A stretch of DNA of 64,000 nt from Beijerinckiaceae bacterium (GCA_027533425.1 JAPZUD010000002.1:310001-374000); one strand, 5' to 3'. Shown: positions 20,548-29,212, numbered from the stretch's first letter. A program made the numbers and translations. The notes: a model not told the origin generated them from the sequence alone.

Positions 20548-21666
20548 TCAGGCATCAAAAACAATCCGGGGCGCCGGCCTCTGCGTTGCTCCGCCCTCGA
20601 GGATGCCCCAGACCTTCGCGGCGATCCCGCGATAGGCGACGGCATGGGGGCTGTCGGGCTCGGAAACAACGACCGGCGTGCCGGCATCGGATTTCTCGCG
20701 GATCGACATGGTGAGCGGGATCTCGCCGAGGAAGGGCACGCCCTGGCGCTCCGCCTCGGCGCGGGCGCCACCATTGCCGAAAATGTCGTAGCGCTTGCCG
20801 GTATCGGGCGCGATGAAATAGCTCATATTCTCGACGATGCCGAGGATCGGCACCTCGACCTTGCGGAACATCGCCACACCGCGGCGGGCATCGATCAGCG
20901 CGAGATCCTGCGGCGTCGAGACGATGACGGCGCCGGCCAGCGGCACATTCTGCGCCATGGTCAGCTGGGCATCGCCGGTGCCGGGCGGCATGTCGACCAC
21001 CAGGATGTCGAGCTCGCCCCAGTCAACCTCGCGCAGCATCTGCTGGATCGCCGAGATGACCATCGGGCCGCGCCAGATCATCGCCGCTTCCTCATCCACC
21101 AGGAAGCCGATCGACATGACCTTGATGCCATAGCCCTGCATCGGGTTGAGCGTGCGGCCTTCCTTCAGCGTCGGCCGGCCATGGATGGCGAAGAGTTTCG
21201 GCATCGAGGGGCCATAGATATCCGCATCCAGGACGCCGACACGCAGGCCCTGGGCCGCGAAACCGAGCGCCAGGTTGCAGGCCGTGGTCGACTTGCCGAC
21301 ACCGCCCTTGCCCGAGGCGACCGCGATGATGTGGCGGATTCCGGCCACCTGCACCTTGGCCTGGCTGCCCGGACCGGGCTGGGCAGGCTTGGCGGGTGCG
21401 GCCGATGCTGCCGGTTTCGCCGCGGCCTCGGCGGTCAGCGTCACAAGCGCGGAGGTGATGCCCGGCACGGCGCGGGCTGCTTCCTCGGCGGCCTTCCGCA
21501 GCGGCTCGGCCCCGGCCACCTGTGCGGCGGGGACGGTGATGGAGAAATAGGCCTTGCCCTGATGGATGACGATTTCCGAGAGCGCGCCGGATTCCGCCAG
21601 CGAGCCGCGGCCGTCCGGCATCGTCACCCCTGCCAAAGCCCGCCGGACCTGTTCCTTGTCTGCCAT
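20548..21666 (-). CDS. apbC: Mrp/ApbC-type Fe-S cluster carrier ATPase
   Basis: 372 residues from the ATG at 21666 (AGGA upstream), not the longer frame to 21861. Residues 1-75 are a DUF59/MIP18 domain, then an Ala/Pro linker, then a P-loop NTPase with the deviant Walker A GKGGVGKST and the Mrp signatures DADIYGPSMPKL, WRGPMV, DMPPGTGD and TPQDLALIDARR. The family carries and transfers Fe-S clusters in the cytoplasm. The CxxC that bridges the cluster at the dimer interface in E. coli ApbC is absent: the matching segment reads VENMSYFIAPDTG. The only Cys I see in the NTPase domain is next to the P-loop. It is flanked by the TRAP and ABC loci with no operon partner. Confidence 0.92.
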   Translation of the reverse strand: MADKEQVRRALAGVTMPDGRGSLAESGALSEIVIHQGKAYFSITVPAAQVAGAEPLRKAAEEAARAVPGITSALVTLTAEAAAKPAASAAPAKPAQPGPGSQAKVQVAGIRHIIAVASGKGGVGKSTTACNLALGFAAQGLRVGVLDADIYGPSMPKLFAIHGRPTLKEGRTLNPMQGYGIKVMSIGFLVDEEAAMIWRGPMVISAIQQMLREVDWGELDILVVDMPPGTGDAQLTMAQNVPLAGAVIVSTPQDLALIDARRGVAMFRKVEVPILGIVENMSYFIAPDTGKRYDIFGNGGARAEAERQGVPFLGEIPLTMSIREKSDAGTPVVVSEPDSPHAVAYRGIAAKVWGILEGGATQRPAPRIVFDA

Positions 21667-21958
21667 CGTTCCTGCCTCGTGCCTGCCGTCCGCGCGTCTA
21701 CGGCGGACGAGCGCAGATAGGGCGCGGGGGTGGGATTGGTCAATCAGCATGCATGCGGAACGCGCAGCGGGCATTCCGCTCGCGCGGGAGGCGCAAAGCT
21801 GCGGGATCATGGAAAATGGGCGTCTGCCGCGACAAAAATAGTGGGACGGGGACATTGCCAAATGCCCTGAACTTATCTCACTCTAGCCAAGGGCCGCCAG
21901 AAGGCGGGGTTCAAAGCCGTTGCACACGGGGCTGTGCAATCCAGCAGGGAGAGAGAAA

Positions 21959-22735
21959 ATGAAGTTGCTGCGTGTGCTCGTGACGTCTGCCGTTGTCGCC
22001 ATTTCCGGTGCGGCCATGGCGCAGACGAAGGAATGGAAGGAAATCCGCATCGGCACCGAGGGCGCCTACCCGCCCTACAACAATCTCAACGCGAAGAAGG
22101 AACTCGAGGGTTTCGAGATCGACTACATGAACGATCTCTGCGCGAAGATGAAGGTGAAGTGCACCTGGGTCGTCCAGGACTGGGATGGCATCATCCCGGC
22201 GCTGCTGTCGAACAAGTATGATGTCATCGTCGCCGGCATGAATGCCACGCCGGAGCGCCAGAAGCGCGTCGATTTCACGGATGTCTATACCTCGACGCCG
22301 ATCGCCATGGCGGGTGCGAAGTCGATCACCTCGACCGACATCTCGCCGAACGCGCTGAAGGGCAAGAATATCGGTGCGCAGGGCTCGACGATCCACATGA
22401 ATTACCTCGAGGCGTATTACAAGCAGTCGACGGCCCGCCCCTATCCGACCCAGGAAGAGGCCAATCTCGACCTGCTGAACGGCCGTCTTGACTATATCGT
22501 CGCCGATCTCGAGGCGCTCGAGACCTTCGTGAAGGGCAAGGGCAAGGATTGCTGCAAGATCATCGCCGAGGTGAAGCGCGATGCGGCCATCCATGGCCCG
22601 GGCGTCGGCATGGCGATGCGCAAGGGCGAGAAGGAACTCGCCGCGATGCTGAACAAGGCGATCGCCGATTCCAAGGCCGATGGCAGCCTCGATAAGCACG
22701 CGATGAAGTGGCTGGGCAAGAAGGCCATCCAGTAA
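21959..22735 (+). CDS. Polar amino-acid ABC transporter substrate-binding protein
   Basis: 258 residues from the ATG at 21959, with AGGGAGAGA just upstream. Residues 1-21 are a signal peptide ending AMA|Q. The fold is the family-3 extracellular solute-binding type: IRIGTEGAYPPYNNLN at the N-terminus, LEGFEIDYMNDLCAKM, DWDGIIPALLSNKYDVIVAGM and TPERQKRVDFTDVYTSTP, the signatures of lysine/arginine/ornithine or octopine/nopaline binding proteins. It delivers a basic or polar amino acid to the two permeases that follow. The gap to the first permease is 51 bases. Confidence 0.93.
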   Translation: MKLLRVLVTSAVVAISGAAMAQTKEWKEIRIGTEGAYPPYNNLNAKKELEGFEIDYMNDLCAKMKVKCTWVVQDWDGIIPALLSNKYDVIVAGMNATPERQKRVDFTDVYTSTPIAMAGAKSITSTDISPNALKGKNIGAQGSTIHMNYLEAYYKQSTARPYPTQEEANLDLLNGRLDYIVADLEALETFVKGKGKDCCKIIAEVKRDAAIHGPGVGMAMRKGEKELAAMLNKAIADSKADGSLDKHAMKWLGKKAIQ

Positions 22736-22786
22736 GCAACGGCGTTCCGGCGGCACGGGTTCCCGTGTCGCCGGCCCCATTTGATC

Positions 22787-23512
22787 ATGCAATATTATCT
22801 CGATCTTCTTTCATTCGGACCGGAAGGCTGGGGCGATGAATTGCTCGCCGGGGCGCTGGTCACCATTTCGATCGCGTTGGCGACCCTGCCCTTCGGTCTG
22901 GCGCTCGGCCTCGCCATCGCCGTGGCGAAGCGCTCGCGCTCCTGGTCCTTGCGCACCTTCGCGACGCTCTACACCACGATCTTCCGGGGCGTTCCCGAAC
23001 TCCTCACACTCTACATCATCTATTTCGGGGTGCAGGTGCTGGCGCAGCGCCTCTGGAGCGCGATGGGCCTTTCCGGCAATTTCGACATGTCGCCCTTCCT
23101 TGCCGGCATGGTGGCACTCGGCGTCGTGCTGGCGGCGTTCTCGGCCGAGGTCTGGCTCGGGGCGCTGAACGCGATCCAGAAGGGCCAGCGCGAGGCGGCA
23201 GCCGCGCTCGGGCTGACGAAATGGCAGGCGTTCCGGCTCGTGGTCTTCCCCCAGTTGATGCGCGTCGCCCTGCCCGGCCTCGGCAATAACTGGATGGTGC
23301 TGCTGAAAGAGACCTCGCTGGTCTCGGTCATCACGCTCCAGGACACGATGTTCATCGCCACCCGGGCCAATGTCGCGACGAAGGAGCCGTTCCTCTTCTT
23401 CGGCGCCGCGGCGTTGATCTATCTCTTCTTCTCGATCATCTCGACCTGGGGCTTTGACCGGCTCGAGGACCGGGCCAATCGCGGCCATGCCCGCGCGGGA
23501 GCCTCGCGATGA
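22787..23512 (+). CDS. Polar amino-acid ABC transporter permease (HisQ-like)
   Basis: 241 residues from the ATG at 22787; an in-frame TTG at 22781 is less likely. Five or so hydrophobic helices with the HisMQ-type EAA loop (AAAALGLTKWQAFRLVVFPQ) that docks on the ATPase, and the TIFRGVPELLTLYIIYFG segment typical of HisQ/OccQ. It is the first of two permeases; its last four bases overlap the next start (ATGA), so the two are translationally coupled and form a heterodimer in the inner membrane. Confidence 0.95.
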   Translation: MQYYLDLLSFGPEGWGDELLAGALVTISIALATLPFGLALGLAIAVAKRSRSWSLRTFATLYTTIFRGVPELLTLYIIYFGVQVLAQRLWSAMGLSGNFDMSPFLAGMVALGVVLAAFSAEVWLGALNAIQKGQREAAAALGLTKWQAFRLVVFPQLMRVALPGLGNNWMVLLKETSLVSVITLQDTMFIATRANVATKEPFLFFGAAALIYLFFSIISTWGFDRLEDRANRGHARAGASR

Positions 23513-24225
23513 CCTGGTGCGAATATCCCGGCGCATGGATGGGCCTCGAGGTCTTCCAGAACTACGGGTGCCGGATGGCCAGCGGCCTCGGGCTCACCTT
23601 GCAGCTCGTGGCGATCTCGTTCGGACTCGGGATTGCCATCGGGCTCACCCTCGCCGTGCTGCGCCTGCGCGGGCCGAAGCCCGTCCGGATGATCCTGCAC
23701 GGCTACATGACCTTCTTCCGTGGCACACCGCTGCTGGTGCAACTGTTCCTGATCTATTACGGGCTCGGCTCGTTCCGGCCGTTCTGGCAGGAGGTGGGTC
23801 TGTGGTGGTTTTTCCGCGATCCGCTTTATTGCTGCCTGCTGGCCTTCACCATCAACACTGCCGCCTATCAGGCCGAGATCTTCCGGGGGGCGCTGCAATC
23901 GCTTCCCTATGGCCAGGCGGAAGCGGCGCGGGCACTCGGCATGCGGCCTTTCGCGATTTTCCTCAAGGTGGAGATGCCGCAGGCCATGATCGTGGCGCTT
24001 CGCCCGCTCGGCAACGAGCTGATCGTGATGATCAAGGCGAGCGCCCTTGCCTCGCTGGTCACCCTGTTCGATCTGATGGGGGCGACCCGGCTGGCCTTCG
24101 CGCGAAGTTTCGACCTCTCCATTTACCTTGTGGCGGCACTGATCTATCTCGCATTGGTGGAGATCATCCGGCGCGTCTGGGATGGTCTGGAAACGCGGCT
24201 CACCCGGCATCTGGCCCTGCGGTGA
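23509..24225 (+). CDS. Polar amino-acid ABC transporter permease (HisM-like)
   Basis: 238 residues, start at 23509 overlapping the previous stop by four bases. It has FFRGTPLLVQLFLIYYGLG and the EAA loop ARALGMRPFAIFLKVEMPQ, as in HisM/OccM. Together with the HisQ-like partner it makes the channel of a polar amino-acid importer. No ATP-binding subunit gene is adjacent: the next gene is a dehydrogenase 42 bases on. The ATPase must be encoded elsewhere or shared with another system. Confidence 0.95.
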   Translation: MTWCEYPGAWMGLEVFQNYGCRMASGLGLTLQLVAISFGLGIAIGLTLAVLRLRGPKPVRMILHGYMTFFRGTPLLVQLFLIYYGLGSFRPFWQEVGLWWFFRDPLYCCLLAFTINTAAYQAEIFRGALQSLPYGQAEAARALGMRPFAIFLKVEMPQAMIVALRPLGNELIVMIKASALASLVTLFDLMGATRLAFARSFDLSIYLVAALIYLALVEIIRRVWDGLETRLTRHLALR

Positions 24226-24267
24226 GACCGCCGGGCATCGGCCTCGCGGCCGAACGGGAGATCAGAA

Positions 24268-25137
24268 ATGGCGGAAGTGGCTTTCCTCGGGCTGGGCGTG
24301 ATGGGCGCGCCAATGGCGGGGCATCTCAAGAACAAGGGCGGCCATGCCGTCACGGTCTATAACCGCACCTTCGCGAAAGCCGAGGCCTGGGTCGCCAAGC
24401 AGGGCGGCGCCGCCGCGAAGACGCCGAAGGAAGCTGCGGCCGGCAAGGATTTCGTGTTCGCCTGCGTGGGCAATGACGATGATCTCCGCGCCGTGACGAT
24501 CGGTCCCGACGGTGCCTTCCAGGCGATGAAGCCGGGTTCGATTTTCGTCGACAACACCACGGCCTCGGCCGAAGTCGCCCGCGAATTGCACGCAGCGGCG
24601 AAGGCGCGCGGCATTGCCTTCATCGACGCCCCGGTTTCCGGTGGGCAGGCCGGCGCCGAAAATGGCGTTCTGACCGTCATGTGCGGCGGCGATGCCGAGC
24701 CCTTCGCCAAGGCCGAACCGGTGATCATGGCCTTTGCGCGCGCCTGCCGGCTGCTCGGACCGTCCGGGTCCGGCCAGCTGGCCAAGATGATGAACCAGAT
24801 CTGCATTGCCGGGCTGGTGCAGGGCCTGTCGGAAGCGGTGCATTTCGGCAAGCGTGCCGGGCTTGATGTCGAGGCGGTGCTGGAGGTCATCTCCAAGGGC
24901 GCGGCCGGCTCGTGGCAGATGGAGAACCGCGGCAAGACCATGGTCGCCGGGAAGTTCGATTTCGGCTTCGCGGTGGACTGGATGCGCAAGGATCTCGATA
25001 TCTGCCTCGCCGAGGCCCGCCGCAACGGGGCCCATCTGCCGGTGACGGCCCTGGTCGACCAGTTCTATTCCGAGGTTCAGAAGATGGGCGGAAACCGTTG
25101 GGATACGTCCAGCCTCGTTGCCCGGCTGGAGAAGTGA
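24268..25137 (+). CDS. NAD(P)-dependent oxidoreductase, 3-hydroxyisobutyrate dehydrogenase family
   Basis: 289 residues, ATG at 24268 with GGGAGA upstream. The N-terminal Rossmann motif GLGVMGAPMAGHL, the substrate-binding DAPVSGGQAGAENG and the catalytic Lys173 in GQLAKMMNQ place it in the beta-hydroxyacid dehydrogenase family (3-hydroxyisobutyrate, tartronate semialdehyde or related). Exact substrate cannot be read. The 42-base gap to the permease suggests co-transcription with the amino-acid importer, which would fit use of an imported compound or its deaminated product. A hairpin follows the gene. Confidence 0.92.
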   Translation: MAEVAFLGLGVMGAPMAGHLKNKGGHAVTVYNRTFAKAEAWVAKQGGAAAKTPKEAAAGKDFVFACVGNDDDLRAVTIGPDGAFQAMKPGSIFVDNTTASAEVARELHAAAKARGIAFIDAPVSGGQAGAENGVLTVMCGGDAEPFAKAEPVIMAFARACRLLGPSGSGQLAKMMNQICIAGLVQGLSEAVHFGKRAGLDVEAVLEVISKGAAGSWQMENRGKTMVAGKFDFGFAVDWMRKDLDICLAEARRNGAHLPVTALVDQFYSEVQKMGGNRWDTSSLVARLEK

Positions 25138-25183
25138 GGCCGTCGCCTCGCCGCTGACGCTGGATTGACGCCATAATGGACAT

Positions 25184-25214
25184 GGGAAGGCCGGAGCGAT
25201 GCTCCGGCCTTCCC
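25184..25214. terminator. Hairpin shared by two convergent genes
   Basis: GGGAAGGCCGGAGC and GCTCCGGCCTTCCC, 14 perfectly paired bases around GAT, sit between the dehydrogenase stop and the stop of the convergent caspase-fold gene. The plus side continues TTGTTT; the minus side lacks a T-run, so it serves the dehydrogenase best. Confidence 0.75.
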
Positions 25215-25219
25215 TTGTT

Positions 25220-27466
25220 TCAGCAGGCGCCGCGAGCCCTGAGTTCAGGGGTGCATTGCCCGATGGGCGCCGGACGCGGAGCCGGGGCCGGCGGTCGGGC
25301 CGCCGGTGGCGGGGGGGGCGGTGCCGGCCGGGCCCCGGGCGGAGGGGCCGGCGCCGGCGGTGCCGGACGCGCCACGGGCGGGGGCGGCGGTGCCGGCCGG
25401 GCAACCGGCGGTGGCGGGGGCGCGACCGGTCGGGCCGCCGGCGGAGGGGCAGGCGGTACAGGTCGGGCCACAGGCGGCGGCGCGGGTGGCGGGACGGGCC
25501 TTGCCTGCGGCGGCGGGGCCGAGGGCGGCGGGGCCGCACCAGGCGGCCGCGGCACCGGCCGGAATTGCGGCGGCGGCTCTCCCGGACCCGGCCGCGGTGG
25601 CACAGGACGGAATTGCGGTGGCGGGCTCTGCGGCGGCGGCGCCCCGATCGGCCTCGGCGCCTGCGGTGCCGCCGGCGGAGTGACGGCCGGTGGGGTAGCA
25701 ACCGGCGGCGGCGCGGCAGGACGAGGAACCGCACCCGGTTGCGAGGGTGGCGGTGTGCCGACAGGCCGCGGTGCCGGCGGGCTGGTTGGCCGGATTGCCC
25801 CCGGCGGCGTGCCAACGGGCGGGGATACGACCGGAGCTGTTGCTCCCGGTGGGCGAGTGCCCGGCGGAACAGCCGGCGGAGGGGTCGGGCCGCCGGTCGG
25901 CGGTGTCACAGGCCCCTGCCCGATCGGGCGCGTCGGGTTGCCGACAGGTAGGCCAACGGGTGGCGGAACGCCAACCGGGCGGGTGCCGGGGCGCGGCGGC
26001 GGCGGCAGCACCGTGCCCGGCGGCAGGACGGAAGGACGCGGCGGACGCGGCGGCGGAGCCACAGCCGGGCGGACCTCGCGCGGGCGGCGCCATTCGCGGT
26101 TGGCCCAGATCGCGGCGCCGACAACGCCGGCCCCGACAATCGCGGCGCCGATCCCCACCGAAGGCAACGTGCGGGCCTGCGGGTTGGGCGGCGGCGGCGG
26201 CAATTCGATGATCTCGACCGGCGGCGGCGGCAGGAGATGCACGGCATAGCCGGAGGGCGGCGGCAGCACGTCCCAGCGCTCCTCGATCACCACGGTTTCA
26301 TAGACCTCGATCTCCTCGATATCCGGCGGCGGCAGGTCTTCGTAGATGATCTCGTCGAATTGCGGTGGCGGTACGATCGGCGCCGAGAGGCGCGTCAGGC
26401 GGGCCTGCGCCTCGACCGCATGGGCACCGCGCGGATAGCGACGGAGATAGGACCAGTAGGCCCGGTCGGTATTCGTGCGGCGGGCGCGTTGCCAGTAGAA
26501 GGCTTCGCGCCGCGTGGCGACCATGGCCCGGACGCGCCGTGCCTGCGCATGACGCGGATAGGCGCCGAGGAATTCCTCGTAGGCGGCAATCGTGTCGATC
26601 TCGACGGCGCGGGCATAGGCCTCGTCACCCGGCAATTCCCGGATCGGGCGGGCCCGCTTGGCCTCGAGCGCCACCGCGGCGGCTGGCGCGGCCGTTCCCG
26701 GGAACAGCACGACGGGCTGGCCCAGCCCGTTGATGTCCCAGGGCGTTTCCACGCCTTGGCTCAGATCGTGCGTGCGGAGGCGGATGCGCTCGAACATCGC
26801 GCCCAGATCGATTCCCGGCTCGCGCAGGACTTCGGCCAACGCCATGGCATAATGGCCGTAACTGGTGGCTGGCAGCGGCGAGACGCGGTCCGGCGCCTGG
26901 TTGTAGGCCACAAGCATGCCCTCGCGCCGTTCGCCGGCAGCGAAACCCCGCGCGCCTTCGCCGGTCAGCTGGCCATAGGGATGGGTATAGGCGGCATCGA
27001 GAATGACAACCCGGCCGGCAGCGGGGATGGCGCCGATGGTGCGGATCAGATCGTTGATCCGGATCCCCTCGAGCGCGAGATCGGCCCGCTGGCGGAGACG
27101 GGCATCGACAGGAATGAGCAGGTTCTCGCCATCATCCTGGAAGCCGATGCCGGAAACATAGACCGCGATCAGCGCATCCGGGCCGGCCGCCTGCGCCTTC
27201 TCGGTGAAATCCCGGAAGGTCGTACGGAACTCTGTCTGGTTGAGGTTGGCGGATTCGGTCAGCTCGAAGCCGGCCTGCCGGAGGCTCTGCGCCACCAGCC
27301 CGGCATCCTGCAGGGCGGTCGGATGTTTGACCTCGCCATAATCGGCAAGGCCGATGACGAGGCCGAGCCGTTTGCCTTGCGCCATCGCGCCGGCGGGCAG
27401 CACGAAGAGGGCAATTGTCAGGATGACCCTGATCCAGCCGCGATCCCGGGGGGAACGATCATTCAT
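25220..27466 (-). CDS. Caspase-fold pseudoprotease with transmembrane helix and proline-rich tail
   Basis: 748 residues from the ATG at 27466 (AAAGGAGA upstream). Residues 1-29 are a signal peptide. Residues 32-260 are a C14 caspase-like fold: KRLGLVIGLADY, then ALIAVYVSGIGF, ENLLIPVDARL and RVVILDAAYTHPY. The catalytic His of the usual SGHG is Ile107 and the Cys of the usual DACR is Ala159, so proteolysis is not expected. Residues 280-360 hold two related helical repeats (AYEEFLGAYPRHAQA and AYWSYLRRYPRGAHA). A hydrophobic helix (436-454) follows, then about 270 residues of Pro-rich sequence ending in a short segment with two Cys. It probably acts as a membrane-tethered scaffold; topology with both a cleaved signal and an internal helix puts the fold in the periplasm. 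Confidence 0.85.
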   Translation of the reverse strand: MNDRSPRDRGWIRVILTIALFVLPAGAMAQGKRLGLVIGLADYGEVKHPTALQDAGLVAQSLRQAGFELTESANLNQTEFRTTFRDFTEKAQAAGPDALIAVYVSGIGFQDDGENLLIPVDARLRQRADLALEGIRINDLIRTIGAIPAAGRVVILDAAYTHPYGQLTGEGARGFAAGERREGMLVAYNQAPDRVSPLPATSYGHYAMALAEVLREPGIDLGAMFERIRLRTHDLSQGVETPWDINGLGQPVVLFPGTAAPAAAVALEAKRARPIRELPGDEAYARAVEIDTIAAYEEFLGAYPRHAQARRVRAMVATRREAFYWQRARRTNTDRAYWSYLRRYPRGAHAVEAQARLTRLSAPIVPPPQFDEIIYEDLPPPDIEEIEVYETVVIEERWDVLPPPSGYAVHLLPPPPVEIIELPPPPPNPQARTLPSVGIGAAIVGAGVVGAAIWANREWRRPREVRPAVAPPPRPPRPSVLPPGTVLPPPPRPGTRPVGVPPPVGLPVGNPTRPIGQGPVTPPTGGPTPPPAVPPGTRPPGATAPVVSPPVGTPPGAIRPTSPPAPRPVGTPPPSQPGAVPRPAAPPPVATPPAVTPPAAPQAPRPIGAPPPQSPPPQFRPVPPRPGPGEPPPQFRPVPRPPGAAPPPSAPPPQARPVPPPAPPPVARPVPPAPPPAARPVAPPPPPVARPAPPPPPVARPAPPAPAPPPGARPAPPPPPPAARPPAPAPRPAPIGQCTPELRARGAC
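25262..26071 (-). repeat. Low-complexity proline-rich coding repeat
   Basis: This stretch encodes the tail of the caspase-fold protein. It is dominated by CCG/CCC/CCT and GCC/CGG codons and is much richer in G+C than its flanks. Irregular units such as ARPVPPPAPPP, ARPAPPPPP and QFRPVPP recur. It is prone to slippage, so length may vary among strains and assembly errors are possible here. Confidence 0.85.
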
Positions 27467-27554
27467 CGCGATCTCCTTTGCTCGGGCAGAGTCTGTGATG
27501 GCGCCTAAACCTGCGCTGAATGCACGATGGCTAAAGAAAGGCAGGTCCCTTGGG

Positions 27555-28019
27555 TCAGCGGCCGACCTGCGCGAGCGCCCGCAGGCGATCTGCCGGGCGG
27601 CTGGCCAGCAGGTCATCGCAGGACCAGCGCCGACCGCCATCGCCATGATCCTTGGGATTGCCCTTCTCAATCGTCGCCAGGGCATTGAGCCGGCCGGTAT
27701 CCGCCACTTTCAGGGCGAGATTGTTGCCGTTGCGCTCGACCGTGAAGCAATAGGTCCGCCGGTCCTTGGCCGGCCCGTAATGATAGCAGACCTTGTCGCC
27801 ATCGGTGTTCCAGCAGGCATCGACATTCAGCGTCAGCCCGTTATCGCCCAGAGCCCGGCCATCCGGAGCGTGATACTCGCTGAACGGGCCGCCGGTGACA
27901 TAATGCCCGGCCACCGTGTTGCCGGTGAACAGCTCGCGGATCTGGGCGCCGGTGAGCATCTCGGACCGGGCCGGGAGGGCCAGCACGAGCATCAGCGCCA
28001 GGGCAAGGAAGGGCCGCAT
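27555..28019 (-). CDS. Small secreted protein of unknown function
   Basis: 154 residues from the ATG at 28019, which follows the GST stop codon by two bases (TGACGATG), implying translational coupling; the longer frame to 28052 overlaps GST. Residues 1-20 are a signal peptide (MRPFLALALMLVLALP). The mature part has MLTGAQIRELFTGNTVAGHY, EYHAPDGRALG and a CWNTDGDKVCYHY segment with two Cys, then a third and fourth Cys (TYCF, SCDDLL), which suggests disulfides in the periplasm. I have seen similar small secreted proteins in alphaproteobacteria but know no function. Confidence 0.75.
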   Translation of the reverse strand: MRPFLALALMLVLALPARSEMLTGAQIRELFTGNTVAGHYVTGGPFSEYHAPDGRALGDNGLTLNVDACWNTDGDKVCYHYGPAKDRRTYCFTVERNGNNLALKVADTGRLNALATIEKGNPKDHGDGGRRWSCDDLLASRPADRLRALAQVGR

Positions 28020-28021
28020 CG

Positions 28022-28633
28022 TCAGGCCTGCGCAGAGGGGCGCGCCGAGCATTCGGCATGCCAGCGGGCGAGATGGGCCAGATCAGCCGGAACGGCGATG
28101 CGGGCGGGTTTGAGAAAATCGATCGTCACGAGCGCGGTGATGTCGGCGATGGAGTATTCATCGCCCGCAAAATAGCGATGGCCGGCGAGATGGTCATTGA
28201 GCAGGCGCAAGGTTTCGAGCGCCCGGCCCCGATTCACCTCGGCCCATTGCGCGATCTGCGGCACTTCGTGGTTCGCCATGCCCGGATGGCCATGCCGGAA
28301 GGCGGCCTGGCCCTGGCTGTAGAGTTCCAGCTCGATCCGGCGGTTCCACATCTCGACGCGGGCACGCCCCAGCGCGCCGGTGCCGAAAAGCGGCCTTTCG
28401 GGCTGGATTTCCTCGAAATAGCGGCAGATCGCGACCGATTCGGTCAGGACCGTGCCATCATCGAGCTCAAGGACAGGCACCCGCTGGAACGGATTGCGCT
28501 GGGTGAACTCGGCGGATTTGTGCTCCATTTTTCCGAGATCAACCGGCACAAGCGGCACAGACATGCCCTTCTCCGCCAGAAACACCCGCACGCGCCGCGC
28601 ATTCGGCACGCGCCCGCCATCGAACAAGCGCAT
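28022..28633 (-). CDS. Glutathione S-transferase family protein
   Basis: 203 residues from the ATG at 28633, with GGAGG upstream; the earlier ATG at 28672 lacks a good site. The N-terminal thioredoxin-like domain starts MRLFDGGRVPNARRVRVFLAEKG and has the glutathione-binding QRVPVLELDDGTVLTESVAICRY. The C-terminal helical domain contains YSIADITALVTIDF, the N-capping box and hydrophobic staple of GSTs. It is a cytosolic enzyme that probably conjugates or reduces glutathione adducts; substrate unknown. It precedes and is coupled to the small secreted protein gene. Confidence 0.9.
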   Translation of the reverse strand: MRLFDGGRVPNARRVRVFLAEKGMSVPLVPVDLGKMEHKSAEFTQRNPFQRVPVLELDDGTVLTESVAICRYFEEIQPERPLFGTGALGRARVEMWNRRIELELYSQGQAAFRHGHPGMANHEVPQIAQWAEVNRGRALETLRLLNDHLAGHRYFAGDEYSIADITALVTIDFLKPARIAVPADLAHLARWHAECSARPSAQA

Positions 28634-28708
28634 CGATTCCTCCCTCCCGGGGATTCCTGCCTCCCGGGCCACGAATGGCAGGCAACGGACACGAGGATCG
28701 CGGCAGGG

Positions 28709-29212
28709 TCAAGGCCGGGGCGGCATTTCGGCGCGATGCCGGCGCCGCCAGTCCTCGGGGCGCTCGAACTCGCCGGCCCAGACGCCGCGGCCATCCCCCC
28801 GGGCAAAAGCCTCCTCCCGCGGATAGGCGCCGGCATCGACAGCATGGCCGTTACGGACGAGATCGGCCCCGACATCCTGCCCGGCCACCCGGCAGGCAAC
28901 GAGGAGGCGGCCATAACGGTCCGTTTCGTGGCCGATACAGGTGACCGGCCCGCGCTGCAGCCAGCGGCGGAGCGCGAAACTCGCCTCGCGACCGCAGGGC
29001 GTGTCTTTTCCGGCGACGCGGCAGGTCTGCCGTGATTCAGGGGCGTCAAGGCCCTTCAGGCGCATCTCGCGGCCGTTCACCACCAGCGAATCCCCGTCAA
29101 TGACATGGGCCGTTCCGGTGATGCTCTCCTCGCGCACGCGGCCGACCAGAGCCAGCACCACAAGCGCAAGGGCGAGAAACGCGACAGCGGGAACGATGCG
29201 GCGGGAGGACAT
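28709..29212 (-). CDS. Thermonuclease (micrococcal nuclease) family protein
   Basis: 167 residues from the ATG at 29212 (AGAGGGG upstream). A single N-terminal hydrophobic segment (about 5-24) is a signal anchor or signal peptide, so the nuclease domain faces the periplasm. The SNase fold is recognisable from VIDGDSLVVNGREMRLKGLDAPE, which includes the metal-binding Asp and the Arg/Asp/Glu active-site segment, and from DRYGRLLVAC, which carries the second conserved Arg. Four Cys in the domain are more than in the staphylococcal enzyme and may form disulfides. Nucleic-acid hydrolysis is likely but not certain. Confidence 0.88.
   Translation of the reverse strand: MSSRRIVPAVAFLALALVVLALVGRVREESITGTAHVIDGDSLVVNGREMRLKGLDAPESRQTCRVAGKDTPCGREASFALRRWLQRGPVTCIGHETDRYGRLLVACRVAGQDVGADLVRNGHAVDAGAYPREEAFARGDGRGVWAGEFERPEDWRRRHRAEMPPRP

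Noticed and set aside
25199-26249. Plus-strand Gly/Ala-rich frames opposite the proline tail
   Set aside because: They are the complement of Pro codons and have no signal or domain.
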